Part shown: positions 11,888-23,655 of the stretch, piece by piece
Numbering within the stretch: position 1 is the first letter of the stretch
How the letters are laid out: each line of letters begins with the position of its first letter
Source: Dermatemys mawii
Lineage: Eukaryota > Chordata > Testudines > Dermatemydidae
Length of the DNA stretch: 64,000 bases
Reading direction: 5' to 3'
NCBI GenBank assembly: GCA_007922305.1
Contig: ML677366.1
Location: 13,967,997 to 14,031,996 of the forward strand
The notes under the pieces: model-generated
What the model was told of the DNA's origin: nothing
Databases searched by the model: none
What the model saw: only the letters and a program-made list of their open reading frames with translations
Program-made: the position numbers and the translations under genes

Positions 11888-13424
11888 TTTTATCTGAATA
11901 ACTGAAGTTCCAAGCCATTGTTCTTCAATGCTGATGACATGATTGCATCTTGCAAGGCACACCATATGTAGTAGTGTCAGACTTCTAGTTCACTGTACTG
12001 TATTTACGAGTCCAAACGGAAACTATATCTGAACATCCTCAGATTTTCAGACATGTCTGAAATACTAATCCAGACCCGGGTGTGAATTTGCAAATGGCCT
12101 CAAGTGGGCGAGTGAATCAAAAAGCTAGCTCTATAGTTTGCTTGGCGTTGCTTGCTTCACATGCCTTAAGCCTCTTTCATTACATTTATAGCATATTGTA
12201 AAAAAGGATGTTTAAATTAATGCACTGCTTCATTAAAAATACTCCTCTGCCCCAATGTGATAATCACCAATATAATCCACAATTGGTTTCCAGTGAATTT
12301 TTGGGTGCCTTACTGCTTTGATTGTGACTAATCGCTTTTACTAGCAAAATGCAAACAACTCTTCTCCAAAATAACATGTTTCTTTTGAGAGATCTTTCAG
12401 ACACATTATGCATTTAAGAACAAAATTGTTCCAACACCATATTGCAAAGCCAGCTGAATTCTCTAATGTTGCTTCCGTATTGTGTCTTTTCTCTCAATTT
12501 AACAGCTGCTTCTTCATCCTTGTGAAATGTTTACCCAAGAGAGAGAACCTTTGTAAGAAACACCCACCACTGTTCATTTCAAGGTTTTATTAACCCTTTC
12601 ACTGCTTTTGAATCTGCAGAGTCCACTGAAAGGTAATGTGGCAAATCTTATACAGCTGTATACCTGCTTACACCTCTGCTCTCACGTCCTCCTACTCCAT
12701 GCTCTGCCTCATCCTCTCTTGTAAGAGTTCTTGTGACTCCTTCCCACTCTCTAATTCTTGTGCTGTCCTGTTAGGCTTCAAATGTCTTCTAATTCTTCTC
12801 CACCAAGTGCCCTCCCTTTGCTCCTTAAAACCCATGCCCTTTGTGAAGCCTACCAAACACGGATAGTGTGCTCCTCACAGCCCTCCCTGTCCTCCTGCCT
12901 GTTCTGAGGTTCTGTCTGTTACATTTAATTTAGACTGTAAACCTGCAACTTGAACCATGGGTGTAACTCCACTGACTTCAATGGAGCTATGTCAATTTAC
13001 ACCAACTGAGGATCTGGGCCCATGTCTCTTATAAAGTGCAAGGCACTATGTGTGTGCATGATACTCCATTAGCAGTAATAGCTTTGCAGACAATTAACTT
13101 GTTTATGTTAATAAAATGTGAGCAATCCCTCTGTTTCTTTTTAGCTGGGAGCTAATAATCTCCGGTGGTTCCCCTCAATCAGTTTGTAAAGAATTCTTAT
13201 TATAGAAACCACATGCTACTGAGAAGACATGCTTACTTTTGACATAGGGGCTAAATCTGTGTAAGGTAGAGAAGGCAGCTAGAGCTATTCTAGTGAGTTG
13301 TGGCAAAAGAGCAAAACACCATGCCCACAATTCATTACTGGCTATTTCAGGGAGACAATTCTTTATTGGGCAACAAGTTGTATGGGTCTTGATATAACCA
13401 GCTATCAGCATGCAATGGGTAATG
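11888..13424. other. Intergenic, repeat remnants only
   Basis: The 12640-12950 stretch (CCTTAAAACCCATGCCCTTTGTGAAGCCTACCAA and similar) looks like an old LINE-type tail. A short palindromic element with an ACTGACTTCAATGGAGCTATG core lies at about 12957-13022. No gene seen. Confidence 0.5.
12957..13022. repeat. Short inverted-repeat element (ACTGACTTCAATGGAGC core)
   Basis: TGGGTGTAACTCCACTGACTTCAATGGAGCTATGTCAATTTACACCAACTGAGGATCTGGGCC-type structure, with GTAACTCCA/TGGAGCTAT arms. It is related to copies at about 20490-20556 and 59870-59945. Confidence 0.5.
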
Positions 13425-13520
13425 TTTTCAAAAGCACCTAAGGGACTTAGAAGCCTAAGTTGCATGGGACTTGTAAGTGCCTAAGTGACCTGAAAATGGG
13501 ACTTAGGTGATTTTGAAAAT
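13425..13520. mobile_element. MITE-like palindrome with TTTTCAAAAGCACCTAAG arms
   Basis: The left arm TTTTCAAAAGCACCTAAGGG is answered by CTTAGGTGATTTTGAAAAT at the right edge, and the interior repeats AGTGCCTAAGT. The element is about 96 bp and almost wholly self-complementary. A more decayed relative lies near 18712-18835. Confidence 0.65.
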
Positions 13521-16260
13521 GTTATCCTGCAACTAATAGTTTAGAAATCTGGCAGTAGTTACAGAAGCAGCAAAGCAGGTTGGTTTCATTGGAATGCAGC
13601 ACTGTCCTTTTCCAAAAAGGGCAAAGACCAGCTGGAGAAAATGTCCCTGAAAGCCGTGACTTTCTTTGTGAGGTTTAGATATGTGCACTTTTGGTCTGTT
13701 TGTCAAGGGTGCATCTTGAAGGAGTGAGAGGAAGAATCACACACATGTGATGAATTGAGAGTTGACAGGCTCAGCCAAAATATAAAAATGATTTGTGACG
13801 TGTGTGTGTATACAAGTGCCCTGGACTTGGGCTGGCAGCTGGGAGTTCTGTTTACTACTGTCAGTTGAATAGTCCATGAGCAAATGGGGGTGTATGTATG
13901 AGAAAGAGCCAGACAGAAAGCTCTTCTCTCCCATAAAGTGGACTGAGAGAGTCTGTTAATGACAAGTTTAATCACAGTGAGAAAAATGGTAGTATATATG
14001 TCAGCTTCGTGCTAGCTCTCTTCCCAGGCTTGGCTGGAGTTGGTGGAGCATTTTATCAGAAAATATGTAGGAGGCTGAAGGAGACAGCTGGCCTAGATCC
14101 AGTAACAGGTTCTGATAACAGAACTTCTAAAATCATCTTGTTTAATACAAATTGATTATTTTTTGTTCCATGTGAAACACAGAGAAGAATAGAAAATGAG
14201 CCCTTGCTCCAACAAATCCTTTGCAAAGTATAGTGTGTATTGGTGCTTTTAAAAAACTTTAAATGCACAATTCTCATCGTTTTAGACAAATCTATATTTA
14301 TTCTGAAATCATATCATTTTTCCTTTAAGGTGCTGACACAATTTTTTTCCTTTAATAGAACCTTTATATCATGCAAGCGGGAGAGAAGAAAGAGCCAATA
14401 ATCCCCAAGCAATATCTCACTTACATTACACACCCTTGTTTTCTATACCATAGACTCCCATTATACTGAAGTCATTTTTTCCCCACAATACAACCACATT
14501 GAGCTTTTCATTTTGCAGTGTTCTGGGGAGATAATGAGGACCTGGATTTGTTATACTTGCTTTCTGCTTCATTCTCAAATGAACATCTCTATGTCCAATT
14601 TCCCTGTGGGTCAGATCCTGGCCCCCACTTACGTCAATAGCAAGACTTCTATTGGCTTTGTGGAAGAAGCAGCAGGTCCTTTATTCAGGTTCCAATGGAT
14701 TCCAGGAGAACAGCAACTTTTAGTGCTCTAACTGTGAGCTGGACATTATAGGGTGGGATTTTCAAAAGGGCTGTCCGTGCTTTGAAGTCAGTGGGAGTTT
14801 TGCCCATGTCAATGGCAATAGAATTAGGCCAATAACGGGCACTTTGGAAAATCTCAACCAGTGTTTTTTGGGCTCCAGTGTTAGCTGCGTTAGCATCAGT
14901 GATATTTGTTATTTTCTTGCTTTGCTCAGTTTGGTGATACCAGAATAAAAGATTTTGGGGGGTATTTTGTTTGCTTACTGCCACAAACTGACTTCAGTTC
15001 TTGTCAACTGACACTGCCCACATGAATTGAGAGCAATATTTGGCATTGCGATTTCCAATTTGCTCATTACATTCCCTCCTTCTAAATCTAATTGTAGAAT
15101 GAAACTCCAGACACTTCTGGATTCCCTGCTGTGACCCATGGGATCCAATGACCGATGGCAACATTGCTGCATATCTTGTAGCATCAGACACTAGGCATTT
15201 AGCACATTTAATCATTAACCAAGATGTCATCATGTATCATGTCTGTCAGAGTAAGATCAAAGGGCTAAGATAGTTTTGGAACAAATATCCTGTCCAGTTT
15301 ATCCTTTCTTTACATAGAATAATGCACATTTTGATGCTCAGAGTAGATGTTTTAATGGATGGATTCCTTTTCCAAGTGTTTCTTCATCGCACAAAGAAAA
15401 TCTGCTTTCAGGAAATCCAGAGGGTTTCAACTGAAAATTAATTGTGTTTTCTGAAACACAGTATGATTTTGCATATAAATGCACTGGGAAAGATCAGGAT
15501 CTGCATAAAACACTATACAGTTAAAAACGTCAGATGCAGATTCATTGACTGGCAAAAATATATGTTACCCTTGATTTATTCTTGGGATAAGATTAATAAA
15601 GATCAGTTATGATCTGTATTAAAGGAAATGGCTCAGCTGGTACAAATAAAAATAAACATAATGATAGAAATGGTAATATCAACCCGACAGATGATACAAA
15701 CAGTAGGAAGCTCTATAGAAATTAGTTGTTAATGTCCAGACTAGAGGTCTACATTTCCTATACACATTTAGGACTATGTAATCTCGTTTAGATATGCAGA
15801 AGATTTAAAATGAGATGAACGAGACTTATGTTACTATCACCCCATTCTCTGAAATGGCAATATACCCCAAAGTTTGGGCTTATAGAACTGGCTCATTCAT
15901 TGTCAGCGGATCAGAAGATGCTACCCAGCTTGTGATGTTCAAGAAATTCAAGGCACATATCTCAGGAATTATGCATCTAATTTTACCACACATTGCAATG
16001 AAAATGTAAATATAAAATCCTGCATTTATCATGTGTCACTGACTCAACTCTGTTCCAATAATGGCAAAATAGCCCAAAAAATGACACGATTGTCCCAAGG
16101 AAAAGCTGTTCAGGGAAGAAAAAATGATTAAATACATTGTCTGACGAAGGAAGGAGATTTTTAGCACTCAGTGATAATTTGCTGTGCTGAAAGCTTTAAA
16201 ATCACTTTAGACTAAAAAAACAAACAAAAAACAACTTCCTGGATTGTTGTGGTAACCCAC
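13521..16260. other. Intergenic, no gene seen
   Basis: Apart from a short palindromic element at about 14750-14835 and a likely related copy at about 14600-14660, nothing was recognised. Open frames are short and lack coding character. Confidence 0.5.
14750..14835. repeat. Short inverted-repeat element
   Basis: GGGTGGGATTTTCAAAAGGG, GAAGTCAGTGGGAGTTTTGCC and CATGTCAATGGCAATAGAATTAGGCC form imperfect arms of the dispersed palindromic family. Confidence 0.5.
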
Positions 16261-16261
16261 A

Positions 16262-16560
16262 GGGACGCAGTGTGGTCTAGTGGTTGGAATAAAGACCTGC
16301 TGAATCAGGAGATATGGGGCCTATTCTTGGCTCTGCCACTAATTTGCTGTGTGACCTTGAGCAAGTCCCTTAAGTCGCAGCCCTGTAAATCTTCAACAGA
16401 ACCACTTAACTGAGTAACCATTATTAGCATACATGGTGCAGAACGAGGGCCATCCACTTTCTTCTGCCTCAGTTTCCCAAGAATTAGCATTGTGGTAAGA
16501 ATTGCGTACTTTTATAAAGTTCTTTGAAATTCTCAGATGAATGGTGCTATATAAGGGCAC
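16262..16560 (+). mobile_element. MIR-type SINE, sense, internally interrupted
   Basis: The head GTGTGGTCTAGTGGTTGGAATAAAG, the core TCTTGGCTCTGCCACTAATTTGCTGTGTGACCTTGAGCAAGTC and the tail CTGCCTCAGTTTCCC are all present. About 90-95 bp of unrelated sequence (roughly 16371-16466) separates core from tail. Confidence 0.75.
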
Positions 16561-18539
16561 GTTTGCTTATAATTTTGCAGAAAGCAGGGGAGCCTCAAAA
16601 AACATTCCTGAAATGTAGGGCGCAAAGGGCTTCACGCAGAAAGTAGCAGCAGGAGGAATTACATCCATTAAACATGGGGCCGAACTATATCTTCCTGTGA
16701 TCATAGTAAATTTAACAAGGCTAACAAAAAAGTTCAAGTCATCAGGCCTTTTATAATACTGCAGGCAAATACAACAGCAGCAGTGCTTGTTGTTTTTCTA
16801 AGCTGCATAGCTGTAGCACAGCTTCAATATATACTATAGGACAGAGTCTCAATGGTTCCAGACACTGCCATCTTGAAAAACAATCATGGAGGGTATTATA
16901 CAAAAGTACAGTGAGGAGAATGCCTGCAGCAAGATTTGCAGTGAGCCAGCACAGAATAGTTTTGTATCACTGAGAGGGCTTGTAATTAAAGTGGAGTATC
17001 CAATGTGTACATACCAACTTGCATCATTCTTCAAAAACAGAGGCAACAACTGACCTAGTATGATAGATGACTGCGTTAGAATTGAATTAGCTGGGAAGCG
17101 TTGACTTTTTGATGTATAATGCCTCTGAATGTGAACAACAAATATAAAGTAAGGCTTTTATGAATTTGCTGGGTGAGTTAGTCATCAATTGACTCATGAT
17201 AAATAAGACATTGTACATTCTGCTAAATAGAAACCATGTTTGCCGGCTTGATGTTCAATTTTCTGAAAACCTTAAAATTAGCTTCATTGGAATGCATTGC
17301 CCAATAGCACGGGGAGACTTGTGGTTTGTACAGACTGAGCCTAGACCCAAAAACTAAGTCAGATCCTCAGAGGACATTACACTTCCTAGATAATGATAAG
17401 TTGAGCAGCTAGTGTTCCCTTTTAATTGTTTGCTTCCTTACTGTGTAGCCATATTAGCTGACAGTCACCTGAGGAGCCTTCTGCTGTTCCTGTAACACCT
17501 CTTCTTGTCAAAGGGGATGTAAATCAATAGATGTTAGCTTCCCAAGCAATGGAAGAAATATATTGAGATGAGAAATATAATTAAAGGAAATTAAGGCATC
17601 TTCAAAGCTGTTGTTGTTACACTAAGTGGTTCTATGTCCTGGTTTATTTAGTTCAGAGATCAGTGAAGGGAAAAATTACTTTTTGGAGTTGGTTTATCTT
17701 CTGTTTCAATTCAGATTTGACAGAAAAACCACTATAGTTCTCGTGGGTCATTACTGTTAGTGTTTATTTGTTCAATATGAATCCACATTGGGCCGCTGGA
17801 GACTGGAGCCAAAACAAATAATATCCAGATGGACTGGCTGGGTGGGTGTCAGTGCCTTTTACTTCTTGGGTAGTGAGTCCTCTATGCCGCTGTTCAAAAA
17901 AGCCTCGACTGAATGACATCTGTTAGGCGGTCTCATGCAAAATGAATTGTTGCATCTCAGCCCGGCTCCTTGTGGCTGGAGATCCACCTTACAAAAGCTT
18001 CTGTCACAATCAGCACACCGTGGCATATACGCAAAGCAAAGAGGTCCCCATGTTCATGCTACTCCTTGTGACCTCTTAAACTTTTCCCAGGACATCAGCA
18101 AACGGTAGCCAGCAAATTTATAGCACCTTTGGGAACTGGTGCCTTCCTGCCTCATGCCTTTAAAGCTCTCCTCCCTTTTTATGAACATCCTGCTTCTGCG
18201 CTCCTTCCACTTCTCTCAGCACATCTCAGAGGTTCCTTTCCTCTGAGAAAAGCTCAGAGAACACACCTCGGAGTTGGAGGTAATAATTAAACAACTTCAA
18301 TACAACCTGGTTTAGTCAGGTTAGAGGAGAGAAAGAAAATCAAAGTGAGTGATATTAGCATATATCCAGTCTAAGAGCCTCACACACAGAGCGGCATCTT
18401 GTAGTTATATTGATTTAGGCAACAGAATAAGACTTACAGTCTTACAGTCTGTCTTTACCTGACAGTTTTTCTCCCTCCATGGGAATCAATTACCTTCTTA
18501 TTCTTAGAGGTGGAATCCAGAATCTGACGCCTCTTGATG
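16561..18539. other. Intergenic, nothing recognised
   Basis: AT-rich, no gene, RNA or repeat I can name. Confidence 0.5.
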
Positions 18540-18980
18540 GGTCACTGGAAGACAGGAAGTGCCAGAATGGACCATCTACACTAGTATCCTGTCAGCAGCC
18601 TTAGCCAGTAGCAGATGTTTCAGAGGAAAGTACAAGAAACAATTACAGGAGGCAAATTCCTCTTTAATTCCCCCAAAGTTGGCTTAAGCCATGAAGCATT
18701 TGAACTGTTTATGGGCCAAATTTACAAAGGTATTTAGGCTCCTAAGGATGTAGATATGCACCTAGTAGGATTGACAAAAGTGCCTTTGTGAGTTAGGTGC
18801 ATAACATCCATTGACTTTCACTATCAAACTCATGGCCTTGGCTATATATTGTGACAATGAGTTCCACCGGCCAATTGTTCAATGGTGTGGAGAAGTCTGC
18901 CCTGCTGATGTTTGATGGAGAATGTAGGTCTCCAAGGTAGTCTTTCTGACCCGTCACAAGCTCTATATTAACTTAAAAGA
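18540..18980 (-). mobile_element. CR1-like LINE fragment, antisense, with a nested palindrome
   Basis: GACCATCTACACTAGTATCCTGTC and GCTATATATTGTGACAATGAGTTCCAC are antisense CR1 landmarks on either side of a short palindromic insert (about 18712-18835, with TTTAGGCTCCTAAG/GTGAGTTAGGTGC phrases). The order suggests a MITE-like copy inserted into the LINE. Confidence 0.6.
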
Positions 18981-20060
18981 TTTAAAAACCTTTCTCTACC
19001 ACTCAACTGCAAATTTAGGGGCAGACTGTGCCTGGTCCTTAGTGTGGGTACCCAGTATGGTGGGGCAAACAGGGAGCACTCCCTCTCTAGTGCAGCCCGT
19101 AAGGAGGTTAGGCAGAGTAGCAGCCCTTGTGCTCAAGGGAGAATGAGGAATGGTCTCTTCCTGCTCAGGCAGGCCCAAAAGGAAGGGAGGAGATGATACC
19201 ATAGCTCTGACTCGCCTAGCCAGCACTAATGGAAGAGGGTGGGGCTATGGCTCCTTCCCACACAGCCAGCCCCAATGGAACAATGGCAATTTAAAGTGGT
19301 GCCCCCGGTGCACCTGTGAGGAGCAATATCAGTCAGTGCACCTGTCAGTAGCTAACATGGCCCTGATCCTGCGATCAGTTACATGCAGGTAGCCCCCTGC
19401 ATGTGTCCATATGGAGATCGTTGCCATATGGAGATCATTACAGGATGGGGCCTGAATTTAGTCACATACAGGCATGTCAGATCCAACAGAAAGCAGTGGG
19501 ATTTTGCCATTCTTTGTTTGCACAGAACTTGATGACAGTGAGCTCATTAAATATCATTTCTTTCCAGCCAAATGTGCCAGAACATTTTGTGTCAAAGCTG
19601 TCATCCACAAGATGGTTCTACATGGTCCCTATTGACAAAGCAATTATGGAAGAGCTATACACTTCAACGTGTTTTATCTTCAAAGGGCATATAATTGTCC
19701 AGATATTAAAGGAAGAGTTGTAAGAACTTGAAATAACCCACCTGGGGAGCCTTGCAAGTATAATTAAATTCAGCAGAGATACAGATGGAAGAAAGGTCAA
19801 TTGATAACAGGAGTAGGTGTAGAGGAAAGGGAAAGGAAAGACTAATTTTTGGAAATGCTCTAAGCTACTTATTAAATGACATATTGTACAATAATCTGTT
19901 TATTACATACTAACCTCGTGATCAATATTAAGTAAACAAAACTTTATTGATATAAAGCACATGGTTTCATGACACTTATTATTTTATTTAATGCATCAAG
20001 CAGCAGCTAGGTCAGGAGTCTAACACAAAAGGAAAGAATACTAGAGAAAGAAAATTCAGG
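18981..20060. other. Intergenic, no gene seen
   Basis: The 18996-19430 part is GC-richer and may be repeat-derived. A 13-bp direct repeat (CCATATGGAGATC) sits at about 19409-19437. Short open frames here are not convincing genes. Confidence 0.45.
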
Positions 20061-20147
20061 ATGAAATTCTATAGCCTATGTTATGCAGGAGGAAGTCAGA
20101 CCTGATGCACATGATTGTCCCTTCTGGCCTTAAAGTCTTTGAGTGAA
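20061..20147 (+). mobile_element. CR1-like LINE 3' tail, sense
   Basis: GATGAAATTCTATAGCCTATGTTATGCAGGAGG and TTGTCCCTTCTGGCCTTAAAGTCTTTGAG match the CR1 3' end also seen at 11035-11205 and 23045-23272. Confidence 0.7.
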
Positions 20148-20215
20148 ACCCTGACCCTAGTGAAATCAATGGGAGTTATGCCATTGACTTCAATGGAGCC
20201 AGGATCTCACTCTAT
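20148..20215. repeat. Short inverted-repeat element (TTGACTTCAATGGAGCC core)
   Basis: GAGTGAAACCCTGACCC/AATCAATGGGAGTTATGCC is answered by ATTGACTTCAATGGAGCCAGGATCTCACTC, giving roughly 13-bp terminal arms. It abuts the CR1 tail. Confidence 0.6.
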
Positions 20216-20282
20216 GAAAATACTTTTAAAATTGCCAACTCCTTTCAAATTCTGACATGGGATCTAGGATTTCCCACCCTGC

Positions 20283-20470
20283 ATCACATTATTGGACCAT
20301 CTGGTCTAGCATCCTGTCTTGGACAGTGACCAGCACCAGCTGCTACAGAGGAAGGTACAAGATGCTCTGAAGTAAGCAGTTATGGAATAACTTGGCCATA
20401 GCATAGGTTCTTCCTAATTTCCATTATTTAGATATTGTCTTATGTCTTGCAGAATAAAAGTACATATCCC
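20283..20470 (-). mobile_element. CR1-like LINE fragment, antisense
   Basis: GGACCATCTGGTCTAGCATCCTGTCTTGGACAGTGACCAGCACCAG is the antisense CR1 3' region. Downstream sequence is more decayed. Confidence 0.65.
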
Positions 20471-20489
20471 TTTAAAAAACTTTGAGGCA

Positions 20490-20556
20490 GATCCTCAGCA
20501 GCTTATCTGAAGTCAGTGGAACTATGTCGATTTATGTAAACTGAGGATCTATCCTT
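20490..20556. repeat. Short inverted-repeat element (GATCCTCAGC... family)
   Basis: GGCAGATCCTCAGCAGCTTA and GTCGATTTATGTAAACTGAGGATCTATCC are imperfect terminal arms around TGAAGTCAGTGGAACTATG. Confidence 0.5.
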
Positions 20557-20667
20557 GCATTCCTTTCCCCTGCCCTCCTTCCAGCTTTATTATTGTAATG
20601 CAGGAGCAAGAGTAATCCGCAAGGAGAATTGGTCACAGGCAAATCCAGAGGTCACTGTTAAAACATA

Positions 20668-20785
20668 TTATTTGCATAGCGATAGTGCCTAGGTACCCCA
20701 GCCACGGACCATGACCCCATTGTGCTAGGTGCTGTACAAACAGAACAAAAAGATAGTCCGTGCCCCAAAGGGTCTACAGTCTAAG
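20668..20785 (-). mobile_element. SINE-like fragment (GTGCTAGGTGCTGTACAAAC block), antisense
   Basis: GACCCCATTGTGCTAGGTGCTGTACAAACAGAACAAAAAGATAGTCC is the reverse of the GTTTGTACAGTGCCTATCACAATAG phrase found at 57885-58090, so this is the same family inverted. Confidence 0.6.
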
Positions 20786-21716
20786 AAGAATATTAGTCAT
20801 GCCCCCAAGTCCTTTTCACTACCCTAAATCACCCCTCAGTGGCTCACTGCTCAGAAGGTCAGCAGAATGTCACTGCTGCAGGAAGACCTGGATCAGGGCT
20901 TGGCATAACAGCCATGTGCCACATTTCCTTTTGACTATCTTTTATTCTCCTTGAATGATACATGATGGAGCCATCTGGAATGTGGCCTTTAATCAGGGAG
21001 AGTCTGATCTCTATTCTAGGGCATCTGGATAATGCATGAGGCTGATTCCCACAGGTTTAGATGCAGTGATGATGCAGGAAAGGATACTGTATAAATAAAA
21101 TTGAGGAAGATAAATGACTGATCTTAAACGATGAAGATTGGCAGGAGCATCCCTGTACGCAATCATTTATGGGAGGCCCAATTATACAGAGACAGGGGCA
21201 GGCTTTTTCCTGCAGCACCCTGCAAGTGAATGGTGGGGAGGGTGTCAGGAAACTAGTTATGGTTCCCCAATTCTGAGGGCCAGTTTGCATTGCTCCCAGG
21301 CTGACATAGAGCAACCAAGGTGCTACTGTGACTGATGATAATAACACATGGTCCCATGCCAGCTGAACAGCAGTGTGGTAAAGCAGAGGTCTACTCTGAC
21401 TCTTCCTTCGCCCTGTGCTGGAGGAGGGTAGTTAGCACAGGCAGATCCTACTTTGCAGGTTTTACAGCAGCTAATTCACCCCATCCCCCAACTGGGGGAA
21501 TTCTCAGCTAGCCAGTTATGACCAGAACTGGACTCCTGTGCACTGCTTGAATAGGGGGGCGAACCCTAACTGAAAGTCTGGTCCAGTATCTCTAGAAACA
21601 ATGTAACCTCCAAAGCACATGGCTGAATGTATGTGGAGGGGTGCGAACCAGTTTATATTGAAACAGGTTTTAAAGACAGTGCTGAAGAAAAAGAAAAGAT
21701 CTGTTTCAAGGATTGC
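20786..21716. other. Intergenic, nothing recognised
   Basis: No gene or named repeat seen. Confidence 0.45.
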
Positions 21717-21840
21717 ATCCGACGAAGTGGGTATTAGCCCACGAAAGCTTATGCTCTAATACTTTAGTCAGTCTCTAAGGTGCCACAGGACTCTTTGTCA
21801 CTCTGCAATTCCAGACTAACACGGCTACCCCTCTGATTCT
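21717..21840 (+). mobile_element. Dispersed retroelement tail, second copy
   Basis: CATCCGACGAAGTGGGTATTAGCCCACGAAAGCTTATGC, GTCTCTAAGGTGCCACAGGACTC and the closing GACTAACACGGCTACCCCTC are a better-preserved copy of the element at 3428-3600. Confidence 0.7.
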
Positions 21841-22127
21841 TCTCCAGGAAAGTACTTGATTTTTCTGGGGCCTGGGAAATACATAGCTGCCCCTATATAC
21901 CTCAGCCCATTTGGTCACATGGGGACTATCATATTCATCTGCTCTCTATTTATTTGCAAAGACATTTCCTCATCTTCTTAAAGGCAGGGCTGAAATCAGG
22001 TGGAAAGGAGGCGGGCACTCAGGTCAGCAATTGCAGACTAGTCCCAACCTTTTCAATGCTGTCATGTGATGCTCTAATTTTGCAGACGGTAATTCAGAGA
22101 GAACACTGAGTCCGTTAGCTGTTGGAG

Positions 22128-22970
22128 CCTGTCATGGGGTCCACTCACCAGTGGCACCTCCTGCTGGCTGTCATGAGGATTAGCTTGCTCAGCCAGCATG
22201 CCCCCACCTGGTGGTCCCTCACCCATCCTTGTCACCATCTGCAGACCCACCTCAGTCCAAGTACTGCAGCACCCTCTTCATGACACAGCCCTCTGGCCAT
22301 GTCACTGTCCATGTTTTCCCCCTTCTGGGGGTGGGTGTGAGGAAGGGAGTATTTTACAGTCCATCCATTTTCACTGTGGCAAGTAGGGGAGACCCAGGCC
22401 TACTCACTACTTTGGGTCCCAGTCCAGGGACCCTGTAGCTAGAAGCTCCTGCTACCTCTTCTTAACTTCTCCACCAGTGCTGCTTTAAGTTCCCTGGGCC
22501 ACTTCCCTACAGCCCCAGCACATTCTTTACTCTCTTCTCAGGGCCTTGAGTCTGCAAGTCCCAGCAGCCAGCCACGAGCTCTCTCTAGCTCCCCTGGTCT
22601 CTATTAGCAACTTTCCTGTCCAAAGTGCAACCTTCCTGCAGGCCCCTAGGAACCTAGTCCTCTCTAGAGTGATCAGATGACCCGATTTTATAGGGACAGT
22701 TCCAATTTTGGGTTTTTTTCCCCTTATATAAGCTCCTATTACCCCCCATCCTGATTTTTCACATTTGCTGTCTGGTCACCGTAGTTCTCTTCCTTGGGCT
22801 CCCTGCTACAACTGACTACATTTGTCCCTGCAGCTCCCTTTCATATGAGCCACTGGGCCCTGAGTGGCTGCTCTATGCAGCCTCACTCCAATTGGCTGTC
22901 CCCTGAGCAGCCTCCCTAGGCTGCTTTTAAACTTTTCCTTGCTGGTGTGGGGTAAATATCCTAGCACAGA
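22128..22970 (+). mobile_element. LTR-like GC-rich repeat block (tentative)
   Basis: The block starts near TGTCATGGGGTCCACTCACC and shares TGGCACCTCCTGCTGGCTGTC and CAGCCCCAGCACATTCTT-type phrases with the probable solo LTR at 27189-27880. It is C-rich on this strand like its neighbour, carries no coding capacity, and is split by a mariner-type MITE at 22667-22781. Ends and target duplication are unclear, so the LTR assignment is tentative. Confidence 0.45.
22667..22781 (-). mobile_element. Mariner-type MITE, copy 1 (115 bp, TA duplication)
   Basis: The element is flanked by TA on both sides (22665-22666 and 22782-22783). The left end GAGTGATCAGATGAC and the reverse complement of the right end (CGGTGACCAGACAGC) form imperfect terminal inverted repeats. 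The inside reads ATAGGGACAGTTCCAATTTT...TATATAAGCTCCTATTACC. It is inverted relative to the 118-bp copy at 36054-36171. TA duplication plus inverted ends fits a Tc1/mariner-mobilised MITE. Confidence 0.75.
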
Positions 22971-23044
22971 GCCCTTCAATGAAGTGGATCTAGCAGTTTG
23001 AATATTTGGGGCATTCTGTGGTAAATATATTTCATTTTTAACCA

Positions 23045-23272
23045 TGAGGTTGCTTAACCAGAAGAACAAACTCCCAAGGAAAATGGTAGATCTACCAAGT
23101 CTTGATGTCTTCAAATCAAACTCAGATGCCTTTCTGGAATATAGGCTTTAGTCACACACAAATTATGGATCTCAACAGTGGGGTAACTGGATGGAATTCT
23201 ACGGCCTCAGTTATACATGGGATCAAATAGCTGACCTAAAGGTCACATCTGGCCTTAAAATCTATGAAACTT
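23045..23272 (+). mobile_element. CR1-like LINE 3' tail, sense
   Basis: AGTCTTGATGTCTTCAAATCA, AACTGGATGGAATTCTACGGCC and AGGTCACATCTGGCCTTAAAATCTATGAAAC are ordered CR1 3'-end landmarks. Confidence 0.75.
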
Positions 23273-23582
23273 GATGAGCATCTTAAGGTAATTCTATAAA
23301 AAGTTCCCAATAAATAATTAAAACAGGGCAGGAAACGATCAAGGTGTCTGAAGGGTTCTAGGAGACCATAGGACCTTTGAAAACTATGTAGCTCCTTTAT
23401 ATGGTTGTAATACAACAACATGGGTTTGGGTCCTCAAGTGGCTCACCCCCACTCTGCTGTAGCTCACAGAATGAGCCTCAGCTTTCTTAGGGGTGATCCT
23501 GCATATGGCAGCTGAATTATAAGTCGCATTACCAGGCATTAACAGGCTCTGAAGGCTCTGTCCTCCTTAAATGACTGATGAC

Positions 23583-23655
23583 CATAGTGCCTGATCTTAA
23601 GTCCACTGAAGTCAATGGAAAGACTCCCATAGATTTCAACAGACATTGGATCATA
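23583..23655. repeat. Short inverted-repeat element
   Basis: TGCCTGATCTTAAGTCCACTGAAGTCAATGGAAAGAC is answered by TCCCATAGATTTCAACAGACATTGGATCA, a decayed copy of the palindromic family. Confidence 0.5.
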
